In this document: positions 33,677 to 41,785 of the stretch, piece by piece
Numbering within the stretch: the stretch's first letter is position 1
How the letters are laid out: every line of letters begins with the position of its first letter
From: Oscillospiraceae bacterium
GTDB taxonomy: Bacteria > Bacillota > Clostridia > Oscillospirales > Oscillospiraceae
Reading direction: 5' to 3'
NCBI GenBank assembly: GCA_020025535.1
Contig: JAHHRY010000006.1
Location: forward strand, 24,107 to 88,106
DNA: 64,000 nt
Made by a program: the position numbers and the translations under genes
Notes under the pieces: generated by a model
Told to the model about the DNA's origin: nothing
Database searches by the model: none
Seen by the model: only the letters and a program-made list of their open reading frames with translations

Positions 33677-33804
33677 GCGCTTTCCCTCTCACAGCGGATA
33701 CACCGGTAGGTCGGCCCATACACGTTGCAGCCGCAGACAGGACATTTTTTCATATCCAGCTGACACTGGGGATCGAAATACAGGGTTTGTGCAATGGAAC
33801 TCAT
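33673..33804 (-). CDS. 43-aa zinc-ribbon microprotein
   Basis: A very short gene with a good ribosome-binding site (GAGGTGG, 5 nt before the ATG). The peptide has one knuckle pair, KCPVCGCNVYG and RCIRCERES, consistent with a single Zn2+ site (CxxC...CxxC). Its TGA overlaps the ATG of the next gene, so it is the first gene of a coupled three-gene operon facing away from the XRE regulator. Confidence 0.72.
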   Translation of the reverse strand: MSSIAQTLYFDPQCQLDMKKCPVCGCNVYGPTYRCIRCERESA

Positions 33805-33850
33805 AGCTTCCACCTCTTTCGTGAATTGGAAAATGTCGAAAAATTCTTTG

Positions 33851-33922
33851 GAATCATCGAATTTCCGAGGAACATCTTCTCAAATGGTACTATACTACAC
33901 GGATCGTGTGGAAATCATCGAA
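33851..33922. repeat. Direct repeat AATCATCGAA in divergent intergenic region
   Basis: The 10-mer occurs at 33851-33860 and 33913-33922, 62 bp apart, between the XRE gene and the small-protein operon. A TATAGT -10-like element for the operon lies between them. They are candidate operators of the XRE repressor. Confidence 0.5.
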
Positions 33923-33997
33923 ACGTGTAGGTTACAGGATTCTTCCATTTTTTCACTATTTCTGTGCTATGATACCGGACAGAGAGGGGTGCTTTTT

Positions 33998-34336
33998 ATG
34001 ATGGGAGAGAGAATAGCACTGCTGCGGCGTGGAATGGGGTGGAGCCAGTCGGAACTGGCAAAGCGTCTGAAAATCAGTTCCAGCGCCGTGGGAATGTACG
34101 AACAAGGACGCCGGGAACCATCGCTGGAGGCGGTAGTGGAGATAGCTGCCGCTTTTGGAGTTTCCACGGATTATTTGTTGACCGGGAAACCGCTTTCCAG
34201 CGCCGACGAGCAAATCATGCAAAAAACCCTAATAACCAATCTGCAAACTTTGGATAAACATATGGGCAGCCGCAGAGGAGGTCTCTCCAAAGAGGAATTG
34301 TCTGTGCTCTTTGCCGCCGTACTTACGGAAACTTGA
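33998..34336 (+). CDS. XRE-family transcriptional regulator
   Basis: A 112-aa repressor-like protein. The Cro/cI HTH spans residues ~6-60 (ERIALLRRGMGWSQSELAKR; SAVGMYEQGRREPSLEAVVE; FGVSTDYLLTGK); the C-terminal ~45 residues are short and helical. Start at 33998 with GAGGGG 8 nt upstream. It is divergent from the zinc-ribbon/coiled-coil/sigma-r4 operon and probably controls it, as in phage-type switches. Confidence 0.85.
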   Translation: MMGERIALLRRGMGWSQSELAKRLKISSSAVGMYEQGRREPSLEAVVEIAAAFGVSTDYLLTGKPLSSADEQIMQKTLITNLQTLDKHMGSRRGGLSKEELSVLFAAVLTET

Positions 34337-34361
34337 CAAAGAAAAACCTGTAGGATAGTAT
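34333..34361 (+). promoter_or_regulatory. Sigma-A promoter of tadA
   Basis: TTGACA-N17-TAGTAT; the -35 overlaps the stop codon of the XRE gene. Start near 34368, which excludes the upstream ATG at 34360 as the tadA start. Confidence 0.75.
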
Positions 34362-34380
34362 GGTATCCGAGGTGAAGACA

Positions 34381-34866
34381 ATGCAGGATACGGATTTTAT
34401 GGAAGCAGCGCTGCTGCTGGCAAAGGAAGCTGCAGCCGATGGTGAAGTGCCGGTGGGCTGCGTGATTGTCCGCAACGGAGAAATTGTAGGCAGGGGCCGC
34501 AACCGCCGGGAAGTGGCGAGAAATGCGCTGGCCCATGCGGAGGTGGAAGCAATCAATGACGCCTGCCGGAATCTGGGAGGCTGGCGTCTGTGGGAATGCA
34601 CCCTCTATGTGACGCTGGAGCCCTGTCCCATGTGCGGCGGTGCCATCGTCAACGCCCGGATTCCCCGGGTGGTGTTCGGCGCATCCGATGCCAAGGCCGG
34701 CGTCTGCGGTTCTGTCTGTAACCTGTTTTCCATGGAATTTAACCATCATCCACAGGTGGAACGGGGTGTCCTGGAGGAAGAATGTGCAGCATTGCTGCGG
34801 GATTTTTTTTCGGAACTTCGGGTGACCCTGCGCAGTCGTCCTAAATGGAGGCGCCCGGAGGCTTAA
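34381..34866 (+). CDS. tadA: tRNA-specific adenosine deaminase
   Basis: A 161-aa zinc deaminase: HAEVEAI (His ligand and catalytic Glu) and the PCPMCGGAIVNARI motif with two Cys ligands; FGASDAKAGVCGS is typical of TadA. It converts A34 to inosine in tRNA-Arg(ACG). Start at 34381 with GAGGTG 8 nt upstream and consistent with the promoter. Confidence 0.93.
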   Translation: MQDTDFMEAALLLAKEAAADGEVPVGCVIVRNGEIVGRGRNRREVARNALAHAEVEAINDACRNLGGWRLWECTLYVTLEPCPMCGGAIVNARIPRVVFGASDAKAGVCGSVCNLFSMEFNHHPQVERGVLEEECAALLRDFFSELRVTLRSRPKWRRPEA

Positions 34867-34898
34867 TCCAAGGTTTGCATAATTTGAGGAGGAGTCCT

Positions 34899-36041
34899 TT
34901 GAACCTGCAAAAATTATGCATCAAACTGGGCGCAGGAGTGATTCTGTTTGCGGTGCTTCTGCGGATTCTGGGAGGCGTGCTGCTGCCTGCCGCGCAGGTG
35001 TTTCAGCCCCCGAAGCTGAGCGGAACATGGATGATCCGGCAAAAGGGCGGATTTGTGCAGTACCCCCACAGGGTGCAGCATTTGCCGGAGCGTATGCCGG
35101 TCCGGCCGGACACGAAGCCGACCTGCCCCGCTCAGCCGGAAACCAATCCGGGGATTCCGTCCCTGCCCACGGTTCCGCCGCAGCCCACGGTTCCACCGCA
35201 GCCAACGGTTCCGCCGCGACCCACGGCTCCGGCGCAGCCCACGGTCCCTCCGGCGACGGAGCGTCCGGTTCGGGTGCCGGTATTCGGCCCGGCGGATATG
35301 TCCTATGTATCGGTAACCTACAGCCCCGGCTGTGCCCATCGTCCGAATCTGGAGGAGCTGCTCCGGGAGCCGCTGAAGTGGAAGCTGGATTCGGACAAGC
35401 CAGCGGTGCTGATCGTACATACCCATTCCACGGAGTGCTATACCCGTTCGCCGGGTGAAAGCTATACCCAGACGGCCATGTTCCGCACGCTGGACAAAAA
35501 ATACAATATGGTCTCCATCGGCGATGCGCTGACGGTGCTTCTGGAGGCCGGCGGTGTTCATGTGATTCACGACCGGCAGATCCATGATTATCCTTCTTAC
35601 AATACCTCCTATCAGGAGTCGCGGCGTGCCGTAGCTGCCTATCTGGAGGAGTATCCGTCCATTCGTCTGGTGTTGGATTTGCACCGGGATGCCATGGAGA
35701 ACGCCGACGGAACCCAATTCGCCACAGGCTGCACGGTCAACGGCGAAAAAGCTGCCCAGCTGATGCTGGTGCTGGGAACGGAGGCAGCAGATATTTACCA
35801 CCCCAGATGGCAGCAGAATCTGGCGATGGCACTGAAATTGCAGGCGCTGATGGAAAAAAATGTGCCGGGAATTACCCGGCACACGATTCTGCGAAGTGCA
35901 AGATATAATCAGGATCTTTCCCCCGGCTCTATTCTGGTGGAGGTAGGCGCCGCAGGAAACACCCACGAAGAGGCTCTGCGTGCGGTCCCCGTGCTGGCAG
36001 AGGCCATTCTGACACTGGTTCACGGAGCAAATCTTTATTAA
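34899..36041 (+). CDS. spoIIP: Stage II sporulation protein P
   Basis: A 380-aa SpoIIP. An N-terminal membrane anchor (~5-30, LGAGVILFAVLLRILGGVLL) is followed by a linker with five PTxPxQ/R-type proline repeats (~75-110) and a C-terminal amidase/endopeptidase domain: VLIVHTHSTECYT (metal His and Glu), LVLDLHRDA and ILVEVGAAGNTHEEA. With SpoIID and SpoIIM it removes septal peptidoglycan during engulfment. I choose the TTG at 34899: AGGAGG is 6 nt upstream, and the ATG at 34845 lies inside tadA. It converges with DUF4363, overlapping it by 4 nt. Confidence 0.92.
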   Translation: MNLQKLCIKLGAGVILFAVLLRILGGVLLPAAQVFQPPKLSGTWMIRQKGGFVQYPHRVQHLPERMPVRPDTKPTCPAQPETNPGIPSLPTVPPQPTVPPQPTVPPRPTAPAQPTVPPATERPVRVPVFGPADMSYVSVTYSPGCAHRPNLEELLREPLKWKLDSDKPAVLIVHTHSTECYTRSPGESYTQTAMFRTLDKKYNMVSIGDALTVLLEAGGVHVIHDRQIHDYPSYNTSYQESRRAVAAYLEEYPSIRLVLDLHRDAMENADGTQFATGCTVNGEKAAQLMLVLGTEAADIYHPRWQQNLAMALKLQALMEKNVPGITRHTILRSARYNQDLSPGSILVEVGAAGNTHEEALRAVPVLAEAILTLVHGANLY

Positions 36042-36418
36042 AGCACATTCCACCAGCTGGGGGTGTGGCTGTCCGCCATTGCCATGGCCAGCATGGAAAG
36101 ATGGCTGCAGGTTGCAGCAAAATGGGGCATTTCCCTTTGGAGTCCGTAAATCTCCAGCTCGGCGAACAGACCGTCCAGCTCGTCCATGGGAGATTGGTCG
36201 GCGAAAGCCGCAGTAAATTGCCAATATCGTTCCCAATGCGCCTTGGCCGTGCCGGCCAGGGCGTTTGCTTTATCCCAGTCCCCCGAGAGAGAGGCTTCCT
36301 CTGCCTGCTGCAGGAGATCTGCCACCGGAGCGTGGATACGTTCCATGGTACCGGTGATTATGGTAGAAAAAATCAGGAGGACCACCAGAATTCCTGTCCC
36401 CATCCAAAGCCGCTTCAT
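36038..36418 (-). CDS. DUF4363 family membrane-anchored protein
   Basis: A 126-aa protein with an N-terminal membrane helix (MGTGILVVLLIFSTIITGTM) and an extracytoplasmic helical domain with the DUF4363-type pattern (ASLSGDWDKANALAGTAKAHWERYW split across residues ~45-70). It is coupled by ATGA overlap to the DUF421 gene, a pair often seen in spore formers. The function is unknown. AAGGAGG lies 7 nt upstream. Confidence 0.8.
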   Translation of the reverse strand: MKRLWMGTGILVVLLIFSTIITGTMERIHAPVADLLQQAEEASLSGDWDKANALAGTAKAHWERYWQFTAAFADQSPMDELDGLFAELEIYGLQREMPHFAATCSHLSMLAMAMADSHTPSWWNVL

Positions 36419-37092
36419 TTGACGGCCTCCTTCCGGTAAAAAATCGTATGGTCGGATCTGTCCACAGTCAAAAGCCAGGTGCTATCCACGGTAGCATCGT
36501 AGGTTGCGAGAATCTTTTTGAGCCACGCTTCGTCTTTGCCTACCAAATGCAGGTTGTCCTGCATGATACACCCGTCGGTAATAATGGCAACAGGCAAATA
36601 ATGGTCCTTGACCTGAATGCCGGCATCCTTGGCGCTGGCGGGGGACTCTTTGGCAAAGGGGAAAACCGAAAGATTTCCGTTGGTTTCCAGAATGGCATAC
36701 TGGACAGTCCGGGGGTCCATGATATCGTGCTGGCGCAGATGTCCGCTCAGCTCGTCCATGGTCACACCGGTACGGCGGAGGTTGTTCTGAAGGATTCGGC
36801 CGTTTTCCACGAGAATCACCGGCTTTCCACAGAGAAGCTTCCGCAGGCGAATGCTTTTCATGGCAATATACGAAAAAATCAGCTCCATGCCCAGCACGGT
36901 AATAATGGGAACCAGTCCCAGAAACAGTGGAATCCCACCGTCTTGCATGGGAACGGCGGCTAAGTTTGCGGCCAGCATGGTTACAACAAATTCCGACGGT
37001 TCCATCTGTCCGACTTGCCGTTTGCCCATCAACCGGACAACGATCACCAGAACCAGATAGAGAACGGCGGTACGAATATAAGATAAAAACAA
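36415..37092 (-). CDS. DUF421 (YetF-like) membrane protein
   Basis: A 225-aa protein: three N-terminal helices with the family motif MGKRQVGQMEPSEFVVTML, and a C-terminal soluble DUF421 domain (~85-215). YetF-type proteins of Bacillus are membrane proteins linked to spores and stress, with no known biochemical function. I accept the TTG at 37092 with AGAGGTG 7 nt upstream. Its leader contains a promoter and a terminator (37141-37254). Confidence 0.85.
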   Translation of the reverse strand: MFLSYIRTAVLYLVLVIVVRLMGKRQVGQMEPSEFVVTMLAANLAAVPMQDGGIPLFLGLVPIITVLGMELIFSYIAMKSIRLRKLLCGKPVILVENGRILQNNLRRTGVTMDELSGHLRQHDIMDPRTVQYAILETNGNLSVFPFAKESPASAKDAGIQVKDHYLPVAIITDGCIMQDNLHLVGKDEAWLKKILATYDATVDSTWLLTVDRSDHTIFYRKEAVK

Positions 37093-37139
37093 AACCCGTC
37101 ACCTCTGGGAATAGATTTCCCCAAAAGTGGCGGGATATG

Positions 37140-37219
37140 CAAAAACCGCAGAGTTAAGCTCTGCGGTTTTTGCATTTGGAAGAGGAGAGGAAAAAATGAA
37201 AAAGATGAACAAGAAACTT
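37140..37219 (-). ncRNA. Putative ~80-nt small RNA or attenuated leader
   Basis: It lies between the promoter at 37226-37254 (start near 37219) and the terminator at 37141-37171. The middle is very pyrimidine-rich (TTTTTTCCTCTCCTCTTCC), hence complementary to AGGAGG-type ribosome-binding sites. No ORF. Confidence 0.5.
37141..37171 (-). terminator. Terminator in the leader of the DUF421 gene
   Basis: AAAAACCGCAGAG-TTAAG-CTCTGCGGTTTTT, a perfect 13-bp stem with U runs. It ends a ~80-nt transcript from the promoter at 37226-37254, before the DUF421 start at 37092. Confidence 0.85.
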
Positions 37220-37225
37220 ATTACC

Positions 37226-37254
37226 AATATAGTACTCAAAAATTGTGAAGTAAA
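37226..37254 (-). promoter_or_regulatory. Sigma-A promoter of small RNA / DUF421 leader
   Basis: Minus strand TTTACT-N17-TATATT. Confidence 0.65.
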
Positions 37255-37331
37255 AAAGCGAGTAATTATTAAGATTCTTTGAAGTTGTGGAGAAGAATCT
37301 GTTTTATTGGGCCGGGACACGGAAGACGGCA

Positions 37332-37360
37332 GAAAAAGGCTCCCTCAAAAGAGGGAGCCT
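37332..37360 (-). terminator. Terminator of ppdK
   Basis: AGGCTCCCTC-AAAA-GAGGGAGCCT; TTTTT on the minus strand. Confidence 0.9.
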
Positions 37361-37380
37361 TTGGTGTATGCTGAAAGGAA

Positions 37381-40008
37381 TTACATTTCCTTGATAGCAG
37401 CCTGAGCGGCAGCCAGACGTGCGATAGGCACACGGAAGGGAGAGCAGGAAACATAGTCCAGACCGATTTTGTGGCAGAACTCAACGGAAACAGGGTCACC
37501 GCCGTGCTCGCCGCAGATGCCCAGATGCATCTCGGGACGGACGCCCTTGCCCAGCTTGGCAGCCATTTCCATCAGCTTGCCGACACCGTTCTGATCCAGC
37601 TTTGCGAAGGGATCGTTCTCGTAGATCTTGGTGTCGTAGTAAGCGTTCAGGAACTTGCCTGCGTCGTCACGGGAGAAGCCAAAGGTCATCTGAGTCAGAT
37701 CGTTGGTGCCGAAGCAGAAGAATGCGGCTTCCTTAGCGATCTCGTCAGCAGTCAGACAAGCTCTGGGAATCTCGATCATGGTGCCGACCTCGTAGTGCAG
37801 CTCGATGCCTGCAGCAGCGATTTCAGCGTCAGCAGTCTTGACAACGACATCCTTAACATACTTCAGCTCCTTCACGTCGCCAACCAGGGGGATCATGATT
37901 TCAGGAGTGATGTTCCAGTCGGGATGAGCCTTCTTGACGGTCAGAGCGGCACGGATAACGGCCTTGGTCTGCATGGCAGCGATTTCGGGGTAGGTGACAG
38001 CCAGACGGCAGCCGCGATGACCCATCATGGGGTTAGCTTCATGCAGAGAGGAGATGATATCTCTGATAGCCTGAACGGTCTTGCCCTGAGCGGCAGCCAG
38101 AGCCTCGATTTCGGGCTCGGTGGTGGGCACGAACTCATGCAGGGGGGGATCCAGGAAGCGGATGGTTACGGGGTAGCCTTCCATGGAAGTGTACAGGGCC
38201 TCGAAGTCAGCCTGCTGCATGGGCAGGATCTTGGCCAGAGCAGCCTCACGCTCTTCCACAGTGTCGGCGCAGATCATCTCGCGGAATGCGCCGATACGGC
38301 CTTCCTCGAAGAACATATGCTCGGTACGGCACAGACCGATGCCTTCTGCACCCAGCTCACGAGCCTTCTTGGCGTCGCGGGGGGTATCGGCATTGGTACG
38401 GACGTTCAGACGGCGGTACTTATCAGCCCATGCCATGATGCGGCCGAACTCGCCGGCGATTTCGGCTTCCTTGGTGGGAATGATGCCGTCATAGATGCAG
38501 CCGGTGGAACCGTCCAGAGACAGCTCGTCGCCTTCGTGGAAGGTCTTGCCGGCCAGAGTGAACACCTTGTGCTCCTCGTCCATAGCGATAGCGGAGCAGC
38601 CGGAAACACAGCAGGTGCCCATACCACGGGCAACAACGGCTGCGTGGGAGGTCATGCCGCCGCGAACGGTCAGGATGCCCTGAGCGGCCTTCATGCCTTC
38701 GATGTCTTCGGGGGAAGTCTCCAGACGAACCAGGATGACCTTCTCACCGCGGGCAGCCCATGCCTTGGCGTCTTCAGCGGAGAAGACAATCTTGCCGGCG
38801 GCAGCTCCGGGAGAAGCAGCCAGTGCCTTGCCGATGGGCTGGGTTTCCTTCAGAGCCTTGGAGTCGAACTGGGGATGCAGCAGGGTATCCAGGGTACGGG
38901 GCTCGATCATGGCGACGGCCTTCTTCTCGTCGATCATGCCTTCGTCCACCAGATCGCAGGCGATCTTCAGAGCAGCGGCAGCGGTACGCTTGCCGTTACG
39001 GGTCTGCAGCATATACAGCTTGCCGTTCTCGACGGTGAACTCCATGTCCTGCATATCGCGGTAGTGGTTCTCCAGAATCTCGCAGACCTTGACGAACTGC
39101 TCGAAAGCTGCGGGGAACTTCTCTGCCATCTGGCTGATGGGCATGGGAGTACGGACACCGGCGACGACGTCTTCGCCCTGAGCGTTGGTCAGGAATTCGC
39201 CGAACAGCTTCTTTTCGCCGGTAGCGGGGTTACGGGTAAATGCAACGCCGGTGCCGCAGTCGTCACCCATGTTGCCGAAGGCCATGGACTGAACGTTGAC
39301 GGCAGTACCCCAGGAGTAGGGAATATCGTTGTCACGACGGTAGACGTTTGCACGGGGGTTGTCCCAGGAGCGGAAGACGGCCTTGATGGCGCCCATCAGC
39401 TGTTCCTTGGGATCGGAGGGGAAGTCGCAGCCGATCTTGGACTTGTACTCGGCCTTGAACTGGCCGGCCAGTTCCTTCAGATCTTCGGCGGTCAGCTCCA
39501 CGTCCTGAGTGACGCCCTTCTTTTCCTTCATCTGGTCGATGAGGGCTTCAAAGTACTTCTTGCCGACTTCCATGACGACGTCGGAGTACATCTGGATGAA
39601 GCGGCGGTAGCAGTCCCATGCCCAGCGGGGGTTGCCGGACTTCTTGGCCAGAACATCGACAACGTCCTCGTTGAGGCCCAGGTTCAGGATGGTATCCATC
39701 ATGCCGGGCATGGAGGCACGGGCGCCGGAACGGACGGAGACCAGCAGAGGATTCTCCTTGTCACCGAACTTCTTGCCGGTGATGGCTTCCAGCTTTTCGA
39801 CATAGGCCATGATTTCAGCCTGAATGTCAGCGTTGATCTGACGGCCGTCGTCATAGTACTTGGTGCAGGCTTCGGTGGTGATGGTGAAGCCCTGAGGAAC
39901 AGGCAGACCGATGTTGGTCATTTCGGCCAGGTTAGCACCCTTACCGCCCAGCAGCTCACGCATGGAGCCGTTGCCTTCGGTAAACAGGTAAACATACTTG
40001 TGAGACAT
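37381..40008 (-). CDS. ppdK: Pyruvate, phosphate dikinase
   Basis: An 875-aa enzyme of normal family length. N-terminal ATP-grasp domain (LLGGKGANLAEMTNIGLPVP), central phosphohistidine domain (GGMTSHAAVVARGMGTCCVS) and C-terminal PEP/pyruvate barrel (MPGMMDTILNLG earlier; GICGEHGGDP at the end with the catalytic Cys). It interconverts PEP and pyruvate with ATP/AMP and Pi/PPi, a usual step in PPi-based glycolysis of anaerobes. Start at 40008 with AAAGGGG 8 nt upstream. Own promoter and terminator. Confidence 0.96.
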   Translation of the reverse strand: MSHKYVYLFTEGNGSMRELLGGKGANLAEMTNIGLPVPQGFTITTEACTKYYDDGRQINADIQAEIMAYVEKLEAITGKKFGDKENPLLVSVRSGARASMPGMMDTILNLGLNEDVVDVLAKKSGNPRWAWDCYRRFIQMYSDVVMEVGKKYFEALIDQMKEKKGVTQDVELTAEDLKELAGQFKAEYKSKIGCDFPSDPKEQLMGAIKAVFRSWDNPRANVYRRDNDIPYSWGTAVNVQSMAFGNMGDDCGTGVAFTRNPATGEKKLFGEFLTNAQGEDVVAGVRTPMPISQMAEKFPAAFEQFVKVCEILENHYRDMQDMEFTVENGKLYMLQTRNGKRTAAAALKIACDLVDEGMIDEKKAVAMIEPRTLDTLLHPQFDSKALKETQPIGKALAASPGAAAGKIVFSAEDAKAWAARGEKVILVRLETSPEDIEGMKAAQGILTVRGGMTSHAAVVARGMGTCCVSGCSAIAMDEEHKVFTLAGKTFHEGDELSLDGSTGCIYDGIIPTKEAEIAGEFGRIMAWADKYRRLNVRTNADTPRDAKKARELGAEGIGLCRTEHMFFEEGRIGAFREMICADTVEEREAALAKILPMQQADFEALYTSMEGYPVTIRFLDPPLHEFVPTTEPEIEALAAAQGKTVQAIRDIISSLHEANPMMGHRGCRLAVTYPEIAAMQTKAVIRAALTVKKAHPDWNITPEIMIPLVGDVKELKYVKDVVVKTADAEIAAAGIELHYEVGTMIEIPRACLTADEIAKEAAFFCFGTNDLTQMTFGFSRDDAGKFLNAYYDTKIYENDPFAKLDQNGVGKLMEMAAKLGKGVRPEMHLGICGEHGGDPVSVEFCHKIGLDYVSCSPFRVPIARLAAAQAAIKEM

Positions 40009-40093
40009 TGGTATTACCCCTTTCTTTTGTTAAGGACGACAAAAAAGCCGTCCGAAAGTGCATATTTTCTCCATTATTGAATAATGCTCACAT

Positions 40094-40122
40094 ATTATAG
40101 CATGGTATCTGGCAAAAGGCAA
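40094..40122 (-). promoter_or_regulatory. Sigma-A promoter of ppdK
   Basis: Minus strand TTGCCT-N17-TATAAT. The ~80-nt leader contains a hairpin GGACGGC-TTTTTT-GTCGTCC (40035-40054) that is not followed by a U tract. Confidence 0.8.
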
Positions 40123-40180
40123 ACATTTTTTGAGACAATTATGGAAGTTTTACCGTTTTTTTGAATATGCAATAACAACA

Positions 40181-40211
40181 GAAAGAAAAGCCTCCTGCGG
40201 AGGCAGGAGGC
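40181..40211 (-). terminator. Terminator of CYTH-exonuclease operon
   Basis: GCCTCCTG-CGGAGG-CAGGAGGC; TTTTCTTTCT on the minus strand, 150 nt beyond the stop. Bases 40212-40362 show nothing else. Confidence 0.75.
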
Positions 40212-40362
40212 GGGGATTCGGAGGGGATTCCGGTCTGTATCCGGGGGCTGGCACAGCCGGGGAAGATCGCAAAAACCGGCACCGCAGCGGCAGGGTAAAT
40301 CCGAAAAAGTCCGGGACGGAAGATGCCTCTGCCGCCGGCGGGCATTGCCGGGGAGAACGCCT

Positions 40363-41055
40363 TTACGGCTCCTGATACAGGGGATGGACGGGAGAAAAGG
40401 GCTGGGGCTTATATGTAATCGAACCGATGGCCTTGCCGCTGATGCCGTATTTGGGGCTGTAGCCGAAGAGATTCAGGTATTGGCACAGGTCGTCCTTTTC
40501 GGCGACCATGGCTTCCATGACGGCGGCGGTGGCGATTACGTCATCGATGGCACGATGGGAATTGACCACCTTTCCGGCAAGACCGTAGGCTTCGATGGCG
40601 TTGCACAATTTGTGGGGATATTCCCGGCGGTCCCGATAAACGGTCAGCAGATCCAGCTTGTCTTTTCCTTTGAGAATGGCGGGGTCGCCGTTTCTCAGCA
40701 GCATATAGTAGAGAAAACTCAGATCAAAATGGGCATTATATGCCAGCAGAAGGGTATTGCCGGCGAACATTTCCGCAATATCCCGGCAGACACGGGTTTT
40801 GCTGATGCCCCGCTCCTGAATGTCCATATTGGTGATGCCGGTGAGCTTTTGAATTTCCGGCGGTACGAAATTTCCCGGAGTCAGACTGATCAGTTCATCG
40901 TAGTGCTGCACGTCTGCGGCTTCGCCGCCCCGGACTTCCAGCACCACGGCGGAAAATTCGATGATTTCGTTCCGGCTGTAGTCAAGGCCGGTGGTTTCCG
41001 TATCGAAAAGGACAAACTTATCGTACCTTTTCATCAGTTCTCCTAAATTTGCCAT
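40363..41055 (-). CDS. DEDDh-type 3'-5' exonuclease
   Basis: A 230-aa DnaQ/PolC-epsilon-like exonuclease. Exo I FDTETTGLDYSRNEIIEF, Exo II LLLAYNAHFDLSFL, Exo III NSHRAIDDVIATAAV give the D-E-D-D and catalytic His. It is a free exonuclease, not part of PolC, and may act in DNA repair or RNA turnover. Start at 41055 with GAAGGAG upstream; it follows the CYTH gene immediately. Confidence 0.87.
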   Translation of the reverse strand: MANLGELMKRYDKFVLFDTETTGLDYSRNEIIEFSAVVLEVRGGEAADVQHYDELISLTPGNFVPPEIQKLTGITNMDIQERGISKTRVCRDIAEMFAGNTLLLAYNAHFDLSFLYYMLLRNGDPAILKGKDKLDLLTVYRDRREYPHKLCNAIEAYGLAGKVVNSHRAIDDVIATAAVMEAMVAEKDDLCQYLNLFGYSPKYGISGKAIGSITYKPQPFSPVHPLYQEP

Positions 41056-41056
41056 A

Positions 41057-41635
41057 CTATTCTCCTTCAGCCAGGGTCAGAGCCCGGCGAAATTTACTTT
41101 TTTCTTCTTTTACAAGACCGAAATCCGCAGCCAGCCCTTCCGCCAGAACGGTGGCGGCGGAGTCGGAACCGGATTTTAGCTCCACCTCCACTTCGCAGAG
41201 GGGAAGTTCTCTGTTCCCTCCCAGCAGGATGCCTTGGTCGAGAGCCAGCTCGGCGGTGCCGTCACCGGTGGGGACTTCCTTGGCAAGCCTTGTGAACCGG
41301 GCACCGCAGACGGCAACCAGATTCTCCGGCTTCAGTTCCTTCAGAATCTCCGGCCCTCCCTGCAAAATCAAAGCGGCGATGCCGCTGCCCATGTCCTGAG
41401 CCGGGGCTTCCCATTCTCCGCGGGAGCCGTCGGCACGGGGCACTTTCAAAGTGCAGACACACAGCCCGTTTTCCTTTCGCAGCCGCAGAGTCATCCGGCG
41501 TGCGGAGAGACTGTGCTCCGGAGTGTCAAAGTAGGTGGTTTCCATCCGGATCTCCCGGAAAGTGCCGAATTTGGATACAATTTCCGGAATAACAGCCGGA
41601 TCTGCGGCAAATTTCAGCTCAAATTCTCTACCCAT
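41057..41635 (-). CDS. CYTH domain protein (triphosphate tunnel enzyme)
   Basis: A 192-aa CYTH protein. The signature ExExK appears as REFELKF at the N-terminus; alternating charged beta strands follow (MTLRLRKENGLCVCTLKVP; LCEVEVELKSG). The family acts on organic or inorganic triphosphates; the substrate is unknown. The start at 41635 has AAGGAG 9 nt upstream. In operon with the exonuclease. Confidence 0.85.
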   Translation of the reverse strand: MGREFELKFAADPAVIPEIVSKFGTFREIRMETTYFDTPEHSLSARRMTLRLRKENGLCVCTLKVPRADGSRGEWEAPAQDMGSGIAALILQGGPEILKELKPENLVAVCGARFTRLAKEVPTGDGTAELALDQGILLGGNRELPLCEVEVELKSGSDSAATVLAEGLAADFGLVKEEKSKFRRALTLAEGE

Positions 41636-41664
41636 GGACAAAATCTCCTTTTCATAATGCATAG

Positions 41665-41693
41665 ATTATACACCGATATGGACAATCATGCAA
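41665..41693 (-). promoter_or_regulatory. Sigma-A promoter of CYTH-exonuclease operon
   Basis: Minus strand TTGCAT-N17-TATAAT. Confidence 0.8.
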
Positions 41694-41785
41694 GAAACTT
41701 TCCCATATGCCTGATTCCGACAGCATTATTTTTAGAATCGTGTTAGGATGCTGACAGGAACTATAAAAAGAAAGGCGTGTTACAT

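Noticed and set aside
37471..40080. An 869-codon open frame on the plus strand opposite ppdK
   Set aside because: It is a shadow of the strongly biased codon use of ppdK; the antisense protein is rich in Gly, Val, Leu and His without domain features, and there is no ribosome-binding site.
41709..41725. TGTCGGAA (minus strand) as a Spo0A box upstream of spoIIE
   Set aside because: Only one imperfect box is visible and the spacing to a promoter cannot be fixed; not enough to annotate.
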